Source: Yersinia nurmii (GTDB lineage Bacteria; Pseudomonadota; Gammaproteobacteria; Enterobacterales; Enterobacteriaceae). Taken from it: 64,000 bases of DNA. This document shows, piece after piece, positions 41,218 through 51,815 of the stretch (position 1 is the stretch's first letter; every line of letters starts with the position of its first letter). The stretch lies in the NCBI RefSeq assembly GCF_001112925.1, contig NZ_CPYD01000007.1, forward strand, positions 150,083 to 214,082. Direction: 5' to 3'. The notes below the pieces were generated by a model, which was given only the letters and a program-made list of their open reading frames with translations, ran no database searches and was not told where the DNA came from. The position numbers were made by a program, and so were the translations under genes.

Positions 41218-43959
41218 TTATTGTTTAGGTTTAAAGCGTAATAAACGGTTGGCATTACTGACGACGGTGATGGAGGACAACGCCATGGCAGCCCCAGCGA
41301 CCACAGGGCTTAACAACGTTCCAGTGAACGGATACAAAATACCTGCCGCGATTGGAATCCCTAACGCGTTATAGAAAAATGCGCCGAGTAGGTTTTGTTT
41401 CATATTGCGTAATGTCGCTTTGGATAGCTCTACGGCATCGGCGACGCCGTGCAGACTATGGCGCATAAGCGTAATTGCCGCAGTTTCTATCGCAATATCG
41501 CTACCGCCGCCCATAGCAATACCTACATCGGCCTGAGCCAGCGCGGGCGCATCGTTAATACCATCTCCAACCATCGCGACTTTGTTACCCGCAGCCTGTA
41601 ACTGCTTAATCGCATCGGCCTTGCCATCGGGTAGCACTCCGGCAATCACCTGATCGATACCGGCCTCTTTGGCAATAGCATTAGCAGTAATCGGGTTATC
41701 ACCTGTCAGCATCACCAGTTTGTAGCCTTGCTGATGCAGACGTTGTAATGCTGAGACGCTATCACGGCGTAACGGATCGCGGATGGAGAACAGCGCCGCG
41801 ACTTTCCCATTGGCCGCCAGAATAACCGGCGTGGCGCCCGTTTTCGCCTGTTGCTGCATTAAGTCGCTTAACTCAAGGGTATCAATCCCTTGTTGTTCTA
41901 GCAGCGCACTGTTTCCTAATCGCAGCGATGCTCCTTCAACATCACCGCTGACGCCTAAGCCGCGCAGGGTTCGGAACTGGCTGGTGGCAGGCAGCGTCAG
42001 GCCTTTGGCACGTTGCAAAATTGCCTGCGCTAACGGATGGTTTGAGCCTGTTTCCAGCGCAGCCGCCCAGCTAAGCGCCTGTTGTTCCGTAACCCCGTTA
42101 AAGGTATGGATAGCGACAACCTGCGGACGGCCTTCGGTCAATGTACCGGTTTTATCAAATACCAGTGTATTCAGGCCGCTGGCCTGCTGAAGCGCATCCG
42201 CATCTCGCACCAGTACGCCAAACTCAGCGGCACGACCAACGCCAGAAATGATCGACATCGGCGTAGCTAATCCCAGTGCGCAAGGGCACGCGATGATCAG
42301 TACCGTGGTGGCAACCACCAGGGTATATACAATTTGGGGCTGCGGGCCAAAGAAGTACCAAATCACACCGGCAATCAAGGCGATAGCCACGACGGTAGGA
42401 ACAAATACTGCAGAGATTCTATCGGCTAACTGGCCAATTTCCGGCTTACTACTTTGTGCCTGACGTACTAGCTTGATAATCCGTGCCAGCGTAGTCTGGC
42501 TACCAATGGCGTTAGCGCGGAACAGAACTGACCCATCCTGTACTGAGGTTCCGGCGTGTACTTTATCCCCAGCGAATTTATGCTGTGGAATCGGTTCACC
42601 GGTGAGCATAGCTTCATCCATCCACACTTCACCCTGCACAATTTCGCCGTCAACGGGAACCCTGTCCCCGGTGGTCAAACGGAGGGTCATACCCAGTTGT
42701 ACGTCGGCCAGCGGGATTTGTTTCTCACCGTCTTCAGTAACAACTCGAGCGGTTGGTGGTGCCAGATCCAGCAAGCGTTCCAACGCATTAGAGGAACGCT
42801 GTCTGGCGCGTTGTTCCATCGCATGTCCCAGATTGATTAAACCGATAATCATGGCGCTGGCTTCGTAATAAAGATGTCGGGCTTCCATCGGGAATACATC
42901 GGGCCAGATATTGACGGTAATCGAGTAAATCCAGGCGGCACCGGTGCCTAATGCCACCAGCGTATCCATAGTGGCACTGCCGTTTTTCAGGCTGACCCAA
43001 GCGTTGCGATAGAAATGTCCGCCGGCAAAGATCATGACCAGCAGCGTCAGTACACCAACCACCAGCCACGGAGTTTGGGTTTCTGGCGTTAGCGTCATAC
43101 TGCCGCCGAATAAACCCCATGCCATTAATGGAATACCTAATAACAGCCCCAGCGCGGCCTGCCATTGGAAGCGCTTCATATTGGCCTGAGACATTTCCTG
43201 CTGGCGCTCCCGCCGTTCAGCTTCGTCTTCGATAATTTCTGCGCCATAGCCCGCTTTTTCTACAGCGGCGATCAGCGCGCTATTATTCGGAGAGCCTGTC
43301 ACCAGTGCGCTACGTTCAGCCAGATTCACTCGCGCGACCTGTACGCCATCTACGCTTTGCAACGCTTTTTGTACTTTAGAAACGCAGCTGGCGCAGCTCA
43401 TCCCGGTTAACAATAGCTGCACGCTATCCGGATCGTCGCCGTCCGTTGGAGCGGCTGCGGTGGTATTTTCTGTTGCCGGAAGAGAAGAGGCCGCTGCCAG
43501 AGATTCCGGCTCAGGTTGTGTAGCATGTGCCAGCGGCTCAGTTTTTGGGACAGTGTTTTCCTGTGCCAACGTGGCCTGATAACCGGCATTTTCCACGGCG
43601 GCAATCAGTGCGTTTGCATCGGCCTGACCGTAAACTTTGGCGTTGGAGGTTGATACATCGGCGGCGATGACTCCTGGGACGGCTTCCAGCGCTTTACGTG
43701 TCGTTGCCGCGCAGTGCATGCAGGTTAAGCCGGAAAGTTGTAACTCTACATTCGGTTGCTGTACCGGTTCCGCCTGATAGCCTGCCTGTTTTACCGTTTC
43801 GATCAGTGCCTGTACGTCAGCTTCACCGACTACTTTCGCATAGTGAACATTAACCTGAGCCTGTTCGACGTCAGGCCGGCCTTCCAGCGCCTTTTGCACC
43901 CGTCCGGCACAGTTCATGCAAGTTAAACCCTGCAAAGCAAGCAGCGTAGTGTGTGACAT
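41218..43959 (-). CDS. copA: Copper-exporting P-type ATPase CopA
   Basis: CopA pumps Cu(I) from cytosol to periplasm. The 913-residue protein has three N-terminal heavy-metal domains with CxxC at C14/C17, C80/C83 and C189/C192; E. coli CopA has two. A linker rich in Ala, Pro and Glu (about 135-180) separates domains 2 and 3. The membrane CPC motif is [13 protein letters not shown], the phosphorylation site is [11 protein letters not shown] and the hinge is [18 protein letters not shown]. It is transcribed away from cueR from a CueR-type promoter at 44108-44138. Confidence 0.97.
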   Translation of the reverse strand: MSHTTLLALQGLTCMNCAGRVQKALEGRPDVEQAQVNVHYAKVVGEADVQALIETVKQAGYQAEPVQQPNVELQLSGLTCMHCAATTRKALEAVPGVIAADVSTSNAKVYGQADANALIAAVENAGYQATLAQENTVPKTEPLAHATQPEPESLAAASSLPATENTTAAAPTDGDDPDSVQLLLTGMSCASCVSKVQKALQSVDGVQVARVNLAERSALVTGSPNNSALIAAVEKAGYGAEIIEDEAERRERQQEMSQANMKRFQWQAALGLLLGIPLMAWGLFGGSMTLTPETQTPWLVVGVLTLLVMIFAGGHFYRNAWVSLKNGSATMDTLVALGTGAAWIYSITVNIWPDVFPMEARHLYYEASAMIIGLINLGHAMEQRARQRSSNALERLLDLAPPTARVVTEDGEKQIPLADVQLGMTLRLTTGDRVPVDGEIVQGEVWMDEAMLTGEPIPQHKFAGDKVHAGTSVQDGSVLFRANAIGSQTTLARIIKLVRQAQSSKPEIGQLADRISAVFVPTVVAIALIAGVIWYFFGPQPQIVYTLVVATTVLIIACPCALGLATPMSIISGVGRAAEFGVLVRDADALQQASGLNTLVFDKTGTLTEGRPQVVAIHTFNGVTEQQALSWAAALETGSNHPLAQAILQRAKGLTLPATSQFRTLRGLGVSGDVEGASLRLGNSALLEQQGIDTLELSDLMQQQAKTGATPVILAANGKVAALFSIRDPLRRDSVSALQRLHQQGYKLVMLTGDNPITANAIAKEAGIDQVIAGVLPDGKADAIKQLQAAGNKVAMVGDGINDAPALAQADVGIAMGGGSDIAIETAAITLMRHSLHGVADAVELSKATLRNMKQNLLGAFFYNALGIPIAAGILYPFTGTLLSPVVAGAAMALSSITVVSNANRLLRFKPKQ

Positions 43960-44107
43960 GATTAACTCCTTAAAGAGTAAGAAACTTATCCTTTTGTCTG
44001 CGGGGATAAGTTTAGTCGGTATTAAGCCCTTTACCTTGACGCCAATCTTCTGGCGGGCAATAAGGTGAATTTCTCTTGACCGACATGACTATTTTAACTA
44101 CTTATGG

Positions 44108-44138
44108 AGGTTAAACCTTCCAGCAAGGGTAAGGTCAA
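44108..44138 (-). promoter_or_regulatory. CueR-controlled copA promoter and operator
   Basis: On the minus strand a -35 TTGACC (44138-44133) and a -10 TAACCT (44113-44108) are 19 bp apart, the over-long spacing typical of MerR-family promoters. The spacer contains the imperfect dyad ACCTTCC/GGTAAGGT (44115-44135), the CueR site. Nearly the same sequence precedes E. coli copA. The cueR gene starts 9 bp away on the other strand. Confidence 0.92.
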
Positions 44139-44147
44139 GGGAGAAAT

Positions 44148-44558
44148 ATGAATATCAGCGATGTGGCCAAAAAGACCGGTTTGACCAGCAAAGCGATTCG
44201 CTTTTACGAAGAAAAAAAGCTGGTAACGCCGCCTATCCGTACTGATAACGGTTATCGCAGCTATGATGCCCGTCATATTGAAGAATTGACTTTGCTGCGA
44301 CAGGCGCGCCAGGTGGGATTTACTCTGGATGAATGTCGTGAATTATTGGCGCTGTTCCATAATCCGGATCGCCATAGCGCGGACGTCAAAGCCGCGACGT
44401 TACAGAAAGTAGCTGAAATAGAGAAACATATTCAGGATTTGAATCAGATGCGCTTGCGCTTACTGGCGTTAGCGGCTGAATGCCCCGGCGACGAGGGGGC
44501 GAATTGTCCGATTATCAATAATCTGGCGGGGTGCTGTCACAGCGAACAGAAAGGATAG
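44148..44558 (+). CDS. cueR: Copper-responsive MerR-family activator CueR
   Basis: CueR activates copA when it binds Cu(I). The 136-residue protein has the MerR DNA-binding domain [20 protein letters not shown] at the start, a dimerisation helix (about 78-107) and the metal-binding loop with C112 and C120, the same two positions as in E. coli CueR. A C-terminal CCH motif (residues 129-131) also resembles the family. It is divergent from copA and shares its operator region. Confidence 0.96.
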   Translation: MNISDVAKKTGLTSKAIRFYEEKKLVTPPIRTDNGYRSYDARHIEELTLLRQARQVGFTLDECRELLALFHNPDRHSADVKAATLQKVAEIEKHIQDLNQMRLRLLALAAECPGDEGANCPIINNLAGCCHSEQKG

Positions 44559-44566
44559 AGTTAATA

Positions 44567-44595
44567 AGCCCACGGTCGTCAACCGAAAGTGGGCT
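44567..44595. terminator. Hairpin between convergent cueR and ybbJ
   Basis: AGCCCAC and GTGGGCT pair around an inner GGT/ACC stem. There is no strong T run on either side, so termination is only probable. The placement between two convergent stop codons supports the call. Confidence 0.55.
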
Positions 44596-44600
44596 ACAAA

Positions 44601-45050
44601 CTAGCGTGTTATTGCACGTACATTCAAAGTGTTACCTTCAATAGAGACCACTTCGACTTCCGTGCCCACGCTTAATTCTTCAGAACTATGGATGCGCCAG
44701 CTACTGTCGCCGACTCTCATTCGTCCATAGCCGTCCAGTGTCGGTTCCGTCAGCGTTGCCCGCAGACCAACCATTTGGTGATCCCGCTGGTTAAGCATGG
44801 CAGGCTGCGGTTTGACTCGTTTACTCAGCCAATACCACCACAAAATGGCGGCGCTAACGGTGAGAACGGCAAACAGTACACCTTGCCATTCCCAGCTTAA
44901 CGGCAACATCCAGACCAACAGGCCAACCAGCACAGCGGCAATGCCACTCCATAACAGATAACCGCCGGCACCCAACATTTCTGCGGCTAATAACAATCCG
45001 CCGAGTGATAGCCAAAACCAATTTGGGTTTGCTGCAATCTGTTTAAGCAT
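44601..45050 (-). CDS. ybbJ: NfeD-like membrane protein YbbJ
   Basis: This is a 149-residue NfeD-family protein with an N-terminal pair of membrane spans (about 12-70) and a C-terminal OB-fold domain (about 85-149, [20 protein letters not shown]). NfeD proteins pair with SPFH proteins; here the partner qmcA is two bases upstream in the same operon. The function is likely organisation of membrane protein complexes; details are not known. Confidence 0.92.
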   Translation of the reverse strand: MLKQIAANPNWFWLSLGGLLLAAEMLGAGGYLLWSGIAAVLVGLLVWMLPLSWEWQGVLFAVLTVSAAILWWYWLSKRVKPQPAMLNQRDHQMVGLRATLTEPTLDGYGRMRVGDSSWRIHSSEELSVGTEVEVVSIEGNTLNVRAITR

Positions 45051-45052
45051 GG

Positions 45053-45967
45053 TTATTTACCTCGGCTGGTTTTGCTCTCGCCAATCAGTTCAGCGATACC
45101 GCCAATCGCGCCCATCAGGCTGCTGGCCTCCAGTGGCATCATCACGACTTTACTGTTATTAGCTGAGCCAATGTGTTGCAGCGCATCGGTGTATTTCTGT
45201 GCCACAAAGTAGTTAATCGCCTGAATATCACCGGCGGCGATAGCTTCAGAAACCATTTTAGTTGCCTGAGCTTCGGCTTCTGCGGCACGTTCACGGGCTT
45301 CTGCCTGCAGGAAGGCGGATTGACGTTCACCCTCTGCTTTCAGAATTTGAGATTGTTTTTCACCTTCAGCACGTAAAATTGCTGCCTGACGCACGCCTTC
45401 GGCTTCCAGAATATCCGCACGTTTGGTTCGTTCGGCTTTCATCTGGGCGTTCATGGCTGAAATCAGTTCGGTCGGTGGGCGTACATCGCGGATTTCAATG
45501 CGGGTAATTTTGATGCCCCAAGGGTTGGTGGCTTCATCAACAATATGTAGTAAGCGGCTGTTGATGTTATCGCGCTGGGACAGCATTTCATCCAATTCCA
45601 TAGAGCCAAGCACGGTACGGAAGTTGGTCATAGTTAGGTTAACAATCGCGAGTTCCAGATTGCTGACTTCATAAGCCGCTTTTACCGGGTCAATAACCTG
45701 AATAAAGCAGACGGCATCAATGGCAACGTTGGCGTTATCGCGGGAAATGATTTCCTGTGAAGGAATATCCAGAACTTGTTCCATCATATTGATTTTACGG
45801 CCAATACGGTCCATAAACGGGACGACGATGTTCAGGCCCGGCATCAGCGTTTTGGTATAGCGGCCAAAGCGCTCAACTGTCCACTGGAAACCCTGTGGGA
45901 CAATTTTGATTGCGGAGAACACCACAACCAGCGCAACGACGATAATAATCGGGATAACCGTAAACAT
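45053..45967 (-). CDS. qmcA: SPFH/band-7 membrane protein QmcA
   Basis: QmcA is a stomatin/prohibitin-type protein, anchored in the inner membrane and linked to quality control of membrane proteins with FtsH. I start at ATG 45967 ([20 protein letters not shown]), which puts the hydrophobic anchor first; the longer start at 46003 would add 12 residues without support. The SPFH domain spans about 20-180, with [15 protein letters not shown] early and [14 protein letters not shown] later. A charged coiled coil rich in Glu, Arg and Ala follows (about 190-260). Confidence 0.94.
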   Translation of the reverse strand: MFTVIPIIIVVALVVVFSAIKIVPQGFQWTVERFGRYTKTLMPGLNIVVPFMDRIGRKINMMEQVLDIPSQEIISRDNANVAIDAVCFIQVIDPVKAAYEVSNLELAIVNLTMTNFRTVLGSMELDEMLSQRDNINSRLLHIVDEATNPWGIKITRIEIRDVRPPTELISAMNAQMKAERTKRADILEAEGVRQAAILRAEGEKQSQILKAEGERQSAFLQAEARERAAEAEAQATKMVSEAIAAGDIQAINYFVAQKYTDALQHIGSANNSKVVMMPLEASSLMGAIGGIAELIGESKTSRGK

Positions 45968-46160
45968 AGTTAACTTCCTGTCAGTCAATGAATATTGTTT
46001 CATAATATTACGCGACGACAGGCTAAAAGACTAACTAAAGGGAGGTAAATACATGTAAGGAATCATTCTGCTATCGAAAAAGCAGAAAAAAACCTGAAAA
46101 GTGAATGAGAAAGAGCGCGAGAAAGATCCCGCGCAGAGAAGCTAAAACGTGCTTAGTCGC

Positions 46161-47015
46161 TTAGTACAGCAGAGAGTACAACTGGCGACGGTATTTACCG
46201 GCCAGAGCATCGCCGGTGCCAAGGGCGGCCAGAATATCCATCAAGGTTTTGCGAGCGTTGCCGTTCGCTGCTGCCAGATCTTTTTTCAGATGGCTCATCA
46301 ACAGTTCCAGCGCTTCTTCGTTACGGCCAACTTGATGCAGTTGCAGTGCCAGCTGTACCGCCAACTCTGCGTTTTCAGGCTGATCGAGCAGCTGTTGCTG
46401 TAATTGCTGAATTTCCGGCGTATCTGCCGCCTGTTTGAGCAATTCTATCTGTGCAATCAGGCCCTGATAGCGAGTGTCCCGATCTTGCAGTGGGATAGTT
46501 TCCAATACCGCTTCCGCATCGTCACTACGATTCAGTTGAATCTGAACTTCCGCCAGCTGCAGGCCGATTTCGCTGTTATATTGGCTAAGCTGCCAGGCAT
46601 CTTTCAGTAACGGAAGGGCTTCTTGTATTTTGCCATCGGCGATAAGCTGCGCCGCTTCTGCTGCTTTTAGTTCTTCTGGCTTAGGTAATACACGCTGTAA
46701 CAGTTCGCGGATAACCTCTTCCGACTGCGGGCCCTGGAAGCCGTCAACCGGCTGGCCGTCTTTAAACAGATAGACCGCAGGAATAGACCGCAGGCCGAAC
46801 TGTGAGGCAACCATTTGTTGAGCGTCACAATCTACTTTGGCCAGAATGAACTGACCGGCGTATTCGGCGGCTAATTTGTCTAAAACTGGCGTTAATTGCA
46901 GGCAGTGCTGGCTACGTTCCGACCAGAAATAGAACAGAACCGGCTGCGCCATGGACTGTTCCAGGGTTTGATGTAGGTTAGCTTCGGTAATATCGATAAC
47001 TGTTGGTGCTAGCAT
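46161..47015 (-). CDS. cnoX: Chaperedoxin CnoX (YbbN)
   Basis: CnoX combines a thioredoxin fold with TPR repeats and guards proteins against oxidative aggregation, passing them to GroEL and DnaK. The 284-residue protein has the thioredoxin-like domain at about 1-110, where the usual CGPC is replaced by SQHC ([12 protein letters not shown]), as in E. coli YbbN. The TPR part covers about 118-284 and ends [11 protein letters not shown]. The gene is upstream of the ybbO gene in the same direction. Confidence 0.95.
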   Translation of the reverse strand: MLAPTVIDITEANLHQTLEQSMAQPVLFYFWSERSQHCLQLTPVLDKLAAEYAGQFILAKVDCDAQQMVASQFGLRSIPAVYLFKDGQPVDGFQGPQSEEVIRELLQRVLPKPEELKAAEAAQLIADGKIQEALPLLKDAWQLSQYNSEIGLQLAEVQIQLNRSDDAEAVLETIPLQDRDTRYQGLIAQIELLKQAADTPEIQQLQQQLLDQPENAELAVQLALQLHQVGRNEEALELLMSHLKKDLAAANGNARKTLMDILAALGTGDALAGKYRRQLYSLLY

Positions 47016-47095
47016 GACTTTATTCTCTCATCCGTTTTAGCGATAGATGGGGGCAGAATATCCGGCTTCAACCCTCTATCGCGGTTTATCGGTTA

Positions 47096-47872
47096 TCAGG
47101 CATTGCCCCGCAAGACGCGATCCAGCAAGCGGCCCGGTAAAATACGACGCAACACCGTAACGGCGTGTGCCACCAGCGTGACCGGATAGCGCAACTTAGG
47201 CCGCGGCGCTTCTAATGCATGACGTAATTTGGGCAAAATCGCTTCAGGCGGCAGGGTGAAGCGTTTGGCAATACCCGGATTATTCACTGGTTTGTCAGCC
47301 TGGGTCTGATTAACGTTTTGCGTGAAATGAGTGCTAATCGGACCCGGTTCAATCAAACTGACAAAAATCCCGCTGCCGTTTAGCTCCATCCGTAAGGCAT
47401 CTGACCAAGCTTCCAGCGCATATTTGCTGGCTGCGTAAGCGCCCCGACCCGGCGTTGAAATCAACCCCATCACCGAACTGGTTTGAATAATTCGGCCTTC
47501 TCCGTGGGGCAACATGGCAGGCAACAGTAATTGGGTGAGTTGGTGGGTGCCAAATACATTGGTGGAGAACTGCCGTTCCATTTGTTGGCGCGAAATGGTG
47601 TCCAGCGGACCGTATAAGCCATAGCCGCCGTTGTTGAATAAACCGTACAGTCGCCCACCGGTTAGTTCGATAACCTGTGTCGCGGCGCGCTCGACGCTGG
47701 CGCTGTCATCCAGATCCAGCTCAATGCCTTCTAGCCCCAATTGGGACATATTTTCTACGTCCTGAGGTTTCCGACAGGCAGCCAAAACCCGATAGCCTCT
47801 GTTACGCAGATCCTGCGCCGCTACCAAACCAATTCCGCTCGAGCAACCGGTGATTAAAACCGCTTTTTGCAT
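47096..47872 (-). CDS. ybbO: Short-chain dehydrogenase YbbO
   Basis: This 258-residue classical SDR oxidoreductase has the cofactor motif TGCSSGIG near residue 8, NNGGYGLYGPL near residue 80, and a catalytic S-Y-K set in TSSVMGLISTPGRGAYAASKYALE (YxxxK near residue 152). E. coli YbbO reduces aldehydes and other carbonyl compounds with NADP(H); the physiological substrate here is unknown. It has a basic, hydrophobic C-terminal tail. Confidence 0.93.
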   Translation of the reverse strand: MQKAVLITGCSSGIGLVAAQDLRNRGYRVLAACRKPQDVENMSQLGLEGIELDLDDSASVERAATQVIELTGGRLYGLFNNGGYGLYGPLDTISRQQMERQFSTNVFGTHQLTQLLLPAMLPHGEGRIIQTSSVMGLISTPGRGAYAASKYALEAWSDALRMELNGSGIFVSLIEPGPISTHFTQNVNQTQADKPVNNPGIAKRFTLPPEAILPKLRHALEAPRPKLRYPVTLVAHAVTVLRRILPGRLLDRVLRGNA

Positions 47873-47969
47873 AACTTTACCTACTGAATGAACCTATTTG
47901 CCCAGACTAATGGTTTACTAAGAACTTATATTATCAGATAGCTAATATCTTATATTAATAAGTGCTGCG

Positions 47970-48614
47970 TTATTCTGACTTACCTTTTTGGATAAAAGGC
48001 GTGAGTTGCTTTGACATCCAGTCGGCAATAAACGGCTGCGCCTCGGCGTTAGGATGCAAGCTATCGTCCTGCATCCATTCAGGTTTTATCGCTACTTGCT
48101 CCATAAAGAAAGGGAGTAGAGGAATGTCGGCCTGCTGTGCTATTGCCGGATACAGCGCGGCGAATGACTCGGTATAGCGGCGACCATAATTTGGTGGAAT
48201 GCGGATTTGCATTAACAAGGGTTGAGCATCGGCCTGTTTAACCAGACTGATGATTTGCGCTAAATCCCGTTGAATATCCTGCGGGGGAAATCCGCGTAGC
48301 CCGTCATTGGCACCTAATTCAATCAATACCCAGCGGGGCTGATGTTGTGCCAACAGTGCGGGAAGCCGTGCCAGACCTTGCGCGGCTGTGTCGCCACTGA
48401 TACTGGCGTTGACGACTTTAGGATGAGCTGGCAGCGATTGCCATTGCTTGTCCAGACGGGTAGCCCAGGCTTCGGCAATGGGCAGGCGATAGCCGGCGCT
48501 TAAACTGTCGCCCAAAATCAATAATGTATCGTTTGCAGCAGCGCGCAGACTGAATAATCCCAACAGCAGAAGGAAGGGAAGATGCCAGCGGAAAACGTTC
48601 TTGAAGTTCATCAT
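47970..48614 (-). CDS. tesA: Periplasmic acyl-CoA thioesterase I / lysophospholipase TesA
   Basis: TesA is a periplasmic SGNH hydrolase that acts on acyl-CoA, lysophospholipids and other esters. I choose the ATG at 48614 ([19 protein letters not shown]), matching the known protein; it gives a signal peptide ending AAAN/DTL. The active serine is in ILGDSLSAGY, the second block is VIELGANDGLRG and the catalytic Asp/His pair is MQDDSLHPNAE. Its first 33 bases overlap the start of ybbA on the opposite strand. Confidence 0.95.
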   Translation of the reverse strand: MMNFKNVFRWHLPFLLLLGLFSLRAAANDTLLILGDSLSAGYRLPIAEAWATRLDKQWQSLPAHPKVVNASISGDTAAQGLARLPALLAQHQPRWVLIELGANDGLRGFPPQDIQRDLAQIISLVKQADAQPLLMQIRIPPNYGRRYTESFAALYPAIAQQADIPLLPFFMEQVAIKPEWMQDDSLHPNAEAQPFIADWMSKQLTPFIQKGKSE

Positions 48615-49268
48615 CTTAATAAACACGTCGGTCAGGGTGAGCATCAGCTTTCCATCCTTACCGGAGTTGAGCTGGTTGTCAAACCCGCGCAGACAATTGC
48701 CCTGATTGGCGAGTCTGGCTCTGGTAAATCGACCCTACTGGGAATTCTGGCAGGTTTGGATGATGGCAGCAGCGGCGAAGTCAGCCTGTTGGGGCAATCT
48801 TTGACAGCAATGGATGAGGAAGGACGTGCGCAATTACGGGCGAAAAACGTCGGATTTGTTTTCCAGTCATTTATGCTAGTGCCCACGTTGAACACGCTGG
48901 AAAACGTTCAATTACCTGCGTTATTGCGTGGGGATAGCGATCGTCAGAGCAAAGCCCAAGCCACGGAGTTATTGCAGCAATTGGGGCTGGGGGAACGTCT
49001 GCACCATCTGCCTGCTCAGCTTTCCGGTGGAGAACAGCAGCGTGTTGCACTGGCTCGGGCATTTAGTGGTCGTCCACGGGTATTGTTTGCCGATGAACCA
49101 ACGGGAAATTTGGATCGTCAAACTGGCGACCGCATTGCCGATCTGTTGTTTTCTTTGAATCGCGATTACGACACCACCCTGATTTTGGTCACGCATGATG
49201 AACAACTGGCGGCGCGCTGCCAGCGGCGTTTGCGCCTGCGGGATGGCAAGCTGTGGGAGGAAGCATGA
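48582..49268 (+). CDS. ybbA: ABC transporter ATP-binding protein YbbA
   Basis: This is the ATPase of the YbbA-YbbP transporter, of the MacB/LolD type. The 228-residue protein has Walker [10 protein letters not shown] near residue 43, signature [14 protein letters not shown] near residue 147 and Walker [10 protein letters not shown] near residue 166. It is divergent from tesA with overlapping coding starts, a layout kept in E. coli. Its TGA overlaps the ybbP ATG (ATGA). The exported substrate is not established. Confidence 0.95.
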   Translation: MPAENVLEVHHLNKHVGQGEHQLSILTGVELVVKPAQTIALIGESGSGKSTLLGILAGLDDGSSGEVSLLGQSLTAMDEEGRAQLRAKNVGFVFQSFMLVPTLNTLENVQLPALLRGDSDRQSKAQATELLQQLGLGERLHHLPAQLSGGEQQRVALARAFSGRPRVLFADEPTGNLDRQTGDRIADLLFSLNRDYDTTLILVTHDEQLAARCQRRLRLRDGKLWEEA

Positions 49269-51700
49269 TTTGGCGTTGGTTTTGGCGCGAATGGCGCTCG
49301 CCGTCCTTATTAATTGTCTGGTTAGCGTTGACTCTGGCCGTCGCCTGCGTGTTGGCGTTGGGCAGCATCAGCGACCGAATGGAGAAGGGCCTCAGCCAGC
49401 AAAGCCGTGATTTTCTGGCGGGAGATCGGGTATTGAGCGCTTCTCGCCCAGTATCGGAGGGGTGGTTGTTAGATGCCGAGCAGCAAGGGCTAACTCTCAG
49501 TCGCCAACTGTCGTTTACCACCATGACTTACGCCGGTGATAGACCGCAATTGGCGGATGTGAAGGCTACGGACAGCGCTTATCCGTTATACGGCACGCTG
49601 AAAACCCGGCCGGAGAATGCGCGGCTGGAACCGGGCACCGTGTTGGTGGCTCCGCGCCTGCTAACGTTATTGGGCGTTAACGTTGGCGATAGGCTGGAGG
49701 TGGGGGATGCGTCGCTGCGTATTGTCGGGGAAGTGCTGGAGGAACCAGACGCCGGATTCAATCCTTTCCAGACCGCGCCGCGCATTTTGATTAATCTGGC
49801 TGATGTGGAAAAAACCGGCGCAGTGCAGCCGGGCAGCCGTTTGACCTATCGCTATATGTTTGCGGGCTCGCCGGATAGCATTCAGCGCTTCGGCGATCAG
49901 ATAAAACCGGAACTGCAGCCGGATCAACGTTGGTACGGTTTACAGGAATCTGGCGGCGCATTGGGGAAATCCTTACAACGCTCGCAGCAATTTTTACTGT
50001 TATCGGCGTTGTTGACACTGTTACTTTCCATTGCCGCCGTTGCGGTCGCGATGGGGCATTATTGCCGTAGCCGCTATGATTTGGTGGCGGTACTGAAAAC
50101 GCTGGGGGCGGGCAAGGCCGCGCTGAGAAAACTGATTGTCGGCCAATGGTTATCGGTACTGATGCTGGCGGCATTGTGCGGTAGCGCGGTGGGGTTGCTA
50201 TTTGAAAGACTGCTGATTTCCATGTTGGCGCCGGTGCTGCCTGCGGCATTACCCGCAGCCGGGCTCTGGCCGTGGCTGTGGTCGATAGGCTCCCTGATTC
50301 TGATTTCCCTGCTGGTGGGGGTGCGCCCCTATCGTCAGTTATTAGCGACTCAGCCGTTACGCGTGTTACGACGAGATGTGGCGGCAAATGTCTGGCCGCT
50401 GCGCTATTTCATCCCGTTAATGTTATTAGCGGTGATCGGGGTGCTGGCGCTGTTAATGGGCGGCAATACCTTGCTGTGGGCGATTTTGGGCGGCTTACTG
50501 GTGTTGTCACTGTTATTGGGTTGTATCGGTTGGGGCAGCCTATTAATGCTGCGTCGACTAACGGTGACGCGCTTGCCACTGCGTTTGGCGATCAATCGCC
50601 TACTGCGTCAGCCTTGGATGACATTGACCCAACTGGCGGCATTTTCGCTATCGTTTATGTTGTTGGCGCTGTTATTGGTACTGCGCGGTGATCTGCTGGA
50701 TCGCTGGCAGCAGCAATTACCGCCGGACAGCCCCAACTATTTCCTGTTGAATATGACGAAGGAGCAAGTGCCGCAGGTTAGCACTTTTCTTAATCAGCAC
50801 CAGATTACGCCAACCACGTTCTATCCGATTGTGCGGGTGCGCCTGACGGAAATTAACCAGCAGCAAGCGACCGAACGGGTGCATGAAAACGATCCGGGAG
50901 GGGAAGCGGTCAATCGAGAGCTTAATCTGACCTGGTTACAGGATTTACCGTCTCATAATCAGTTAACTGATGGGCAGTGGCCGCCAAAAGCGGATGAAGT
51001 GTCGATGGAGCAGGGTGTAGCCGAGCGGCTTGGTATCAATCTGGGTGACACCTTAACCTTCAGCGGTGATACTCAGTCGTTTTCGGCCAAAGTGAGCAGT
51101 ATTCGCAAAGTCGATTGGGAAAGTTTACGGCCTAATTTCTACTTTATTTTCCCGCCGGGTGCCTTGGATAAACAGCCCCAAACCTGGCTAACCAGCTTCC
51201 GTTATAACGGTGACGACCAGTTATTGACTCAATTGAACCGCCAGTTCCCAACGTTAAGCTTGCTGGATATTGGCTCGATGTTGAAACAGGTCGGCCAAGT
51301 ATTGCAACAGGTGAGTCGAGCGTTGGAAGTCATGGTGGTGCTGGTCATGATTTGTGGCACTTTGCTGCTATTCGCGCAGGTTCAGGTGGGAATGCGCCAG
51401 AGGCGCCAGGAACTGGTGGTTTACCGTACTTTAGGCGCGGGTAAGCGCTTGCTACGGGGGACATTATGGTGCGAATTTGCTCTGCTGGGGCTGGTGGCGG
51501 GCATCGCTGCCGCTATAGGTGCCGAAGCTTCACTCTGGGCATTGCAACGGTTGGTATTTGATTTCCCGTGGCAGCCTAACTGGATTTTGTGGTGGATGTT
51601 GCCGTTGCTTGGCGCATTGTTATTGTCTCTATGCGGCGGCTGGCTGGGCGCTCGTTTGCTACGCGGAAAGGCTTTATTCCGCAGCTACGAGGAAGGCTAA
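49265..51700 (+). CDS. ybbP: ABC transporter permease YbbP (FtsX-like)
   Basis: This is a large permease of 811 residues with two FtsX-type domains, each with membrane spans and periplasmic loops. I start at ATG 49265, which overlaps the ybbA stop and matches the known MI-RWFWREWRSPSLL start; a GTG at 49253 is the alternative. The first span is at about residues 14-35, a cluster of spans lies at about 240-450, and the last group at about 685-800. The pair with YbbA acts in the envelope; the substrate is unknown. Confidence 0.94.
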   Translation: MIWRWFWREWRSPSLLIVWLALTLAVACVLALGSISDRMEKGLSQQSRDFLAGDRVLSASRPVSEGWLLDAEQQGLTLSRQLSFTTMTYAGDRPQLADVKATDSAYPLYGTLKTRPENARLEPGTVLVAPRLLTLLGVNVGDRLEVGDASLRIVGEVLEEPDAGFNPFQTAPRILINLADVEKTGAVQPGSRLTYRYMFAGSPDSIQRFGDQIKPELQPDQRWYGLQESGGALGKSLQRSQQFLLLSALLTLLLSIAAVAVAMGHYCRSRYDLVAVLKTLGAGKAALRKLIVGQWLSVLMLAALCGSAVGLLFERLLISMLAPVLPAALPAAGLWPWLWSIGSLILISLLVGVRPYRQLLATQPLRVLRRDVAANVWPLRYFIPLMLLAVIGVLALLMGGNTLLWAILGGLLVLSLLLGCIGWGSLLMLRRLTVTRLPLRLAINRLLRQPWMTLTQLAAFSLSFMLLALLLVLRGDLLDRWQQQLPPDSPNYFLLNMTKEQVPQVSTFLNQHQITPTTFYPIVRVRLTEINQQQATERVHENDPGGEAVNRELNLTWLQDLPSHNQLTDGQWPPKADEVSMEQGVAERLGINLGDTLTFSGDTQSFSAKVSSIRKVDWESLRPNFYFIFPPGALDKQPQTWLTSFRYNGDDQLLTQLNRQFPTLSLLDIGSMLKQVGQVLQQVSRALEVMVVLVMICGTLLLFAQVQVGMRQRRQELVVYRTLGAGKRLLRGTLWCEFALLGLVAGIAAAIGAEASLWALQRLVFDFPWQPNWILWWMLPLLGALLLSLCGGWLGARLLRGKALFRSYEEG

Positions 51701-51736
51701 ACATCAGTTATAAACACCGGTTAGATGATAAAGAAA

Positions 51737-51757
51737 AGGGCAGCTATTGGCTGCCCT
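51737..51757 (-). terminator. Terminator between ybbP and purK
   Basis: AGGGCAG (51737-51743) and CTGCCCT (51751-51757) form a hairpin with a 7-nt loop. On the minus strand it is followed by TTTTCTTT, so it most likely ends purEK; it may also affect ybbP from the other side. Confidence 0.75.
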
Positions 51758-51815
51758 GATTATAATAACTGACTCTGTGATAAAACCGAGGCGTTTATGG
51801 CGTCTCCATTAATGC

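Noticed and set aside
42473..42868. 131-codon plus-strand frame opposite copA
   Set aside because: It is an antisense shadow of the copA coding sequence with no features of its own.
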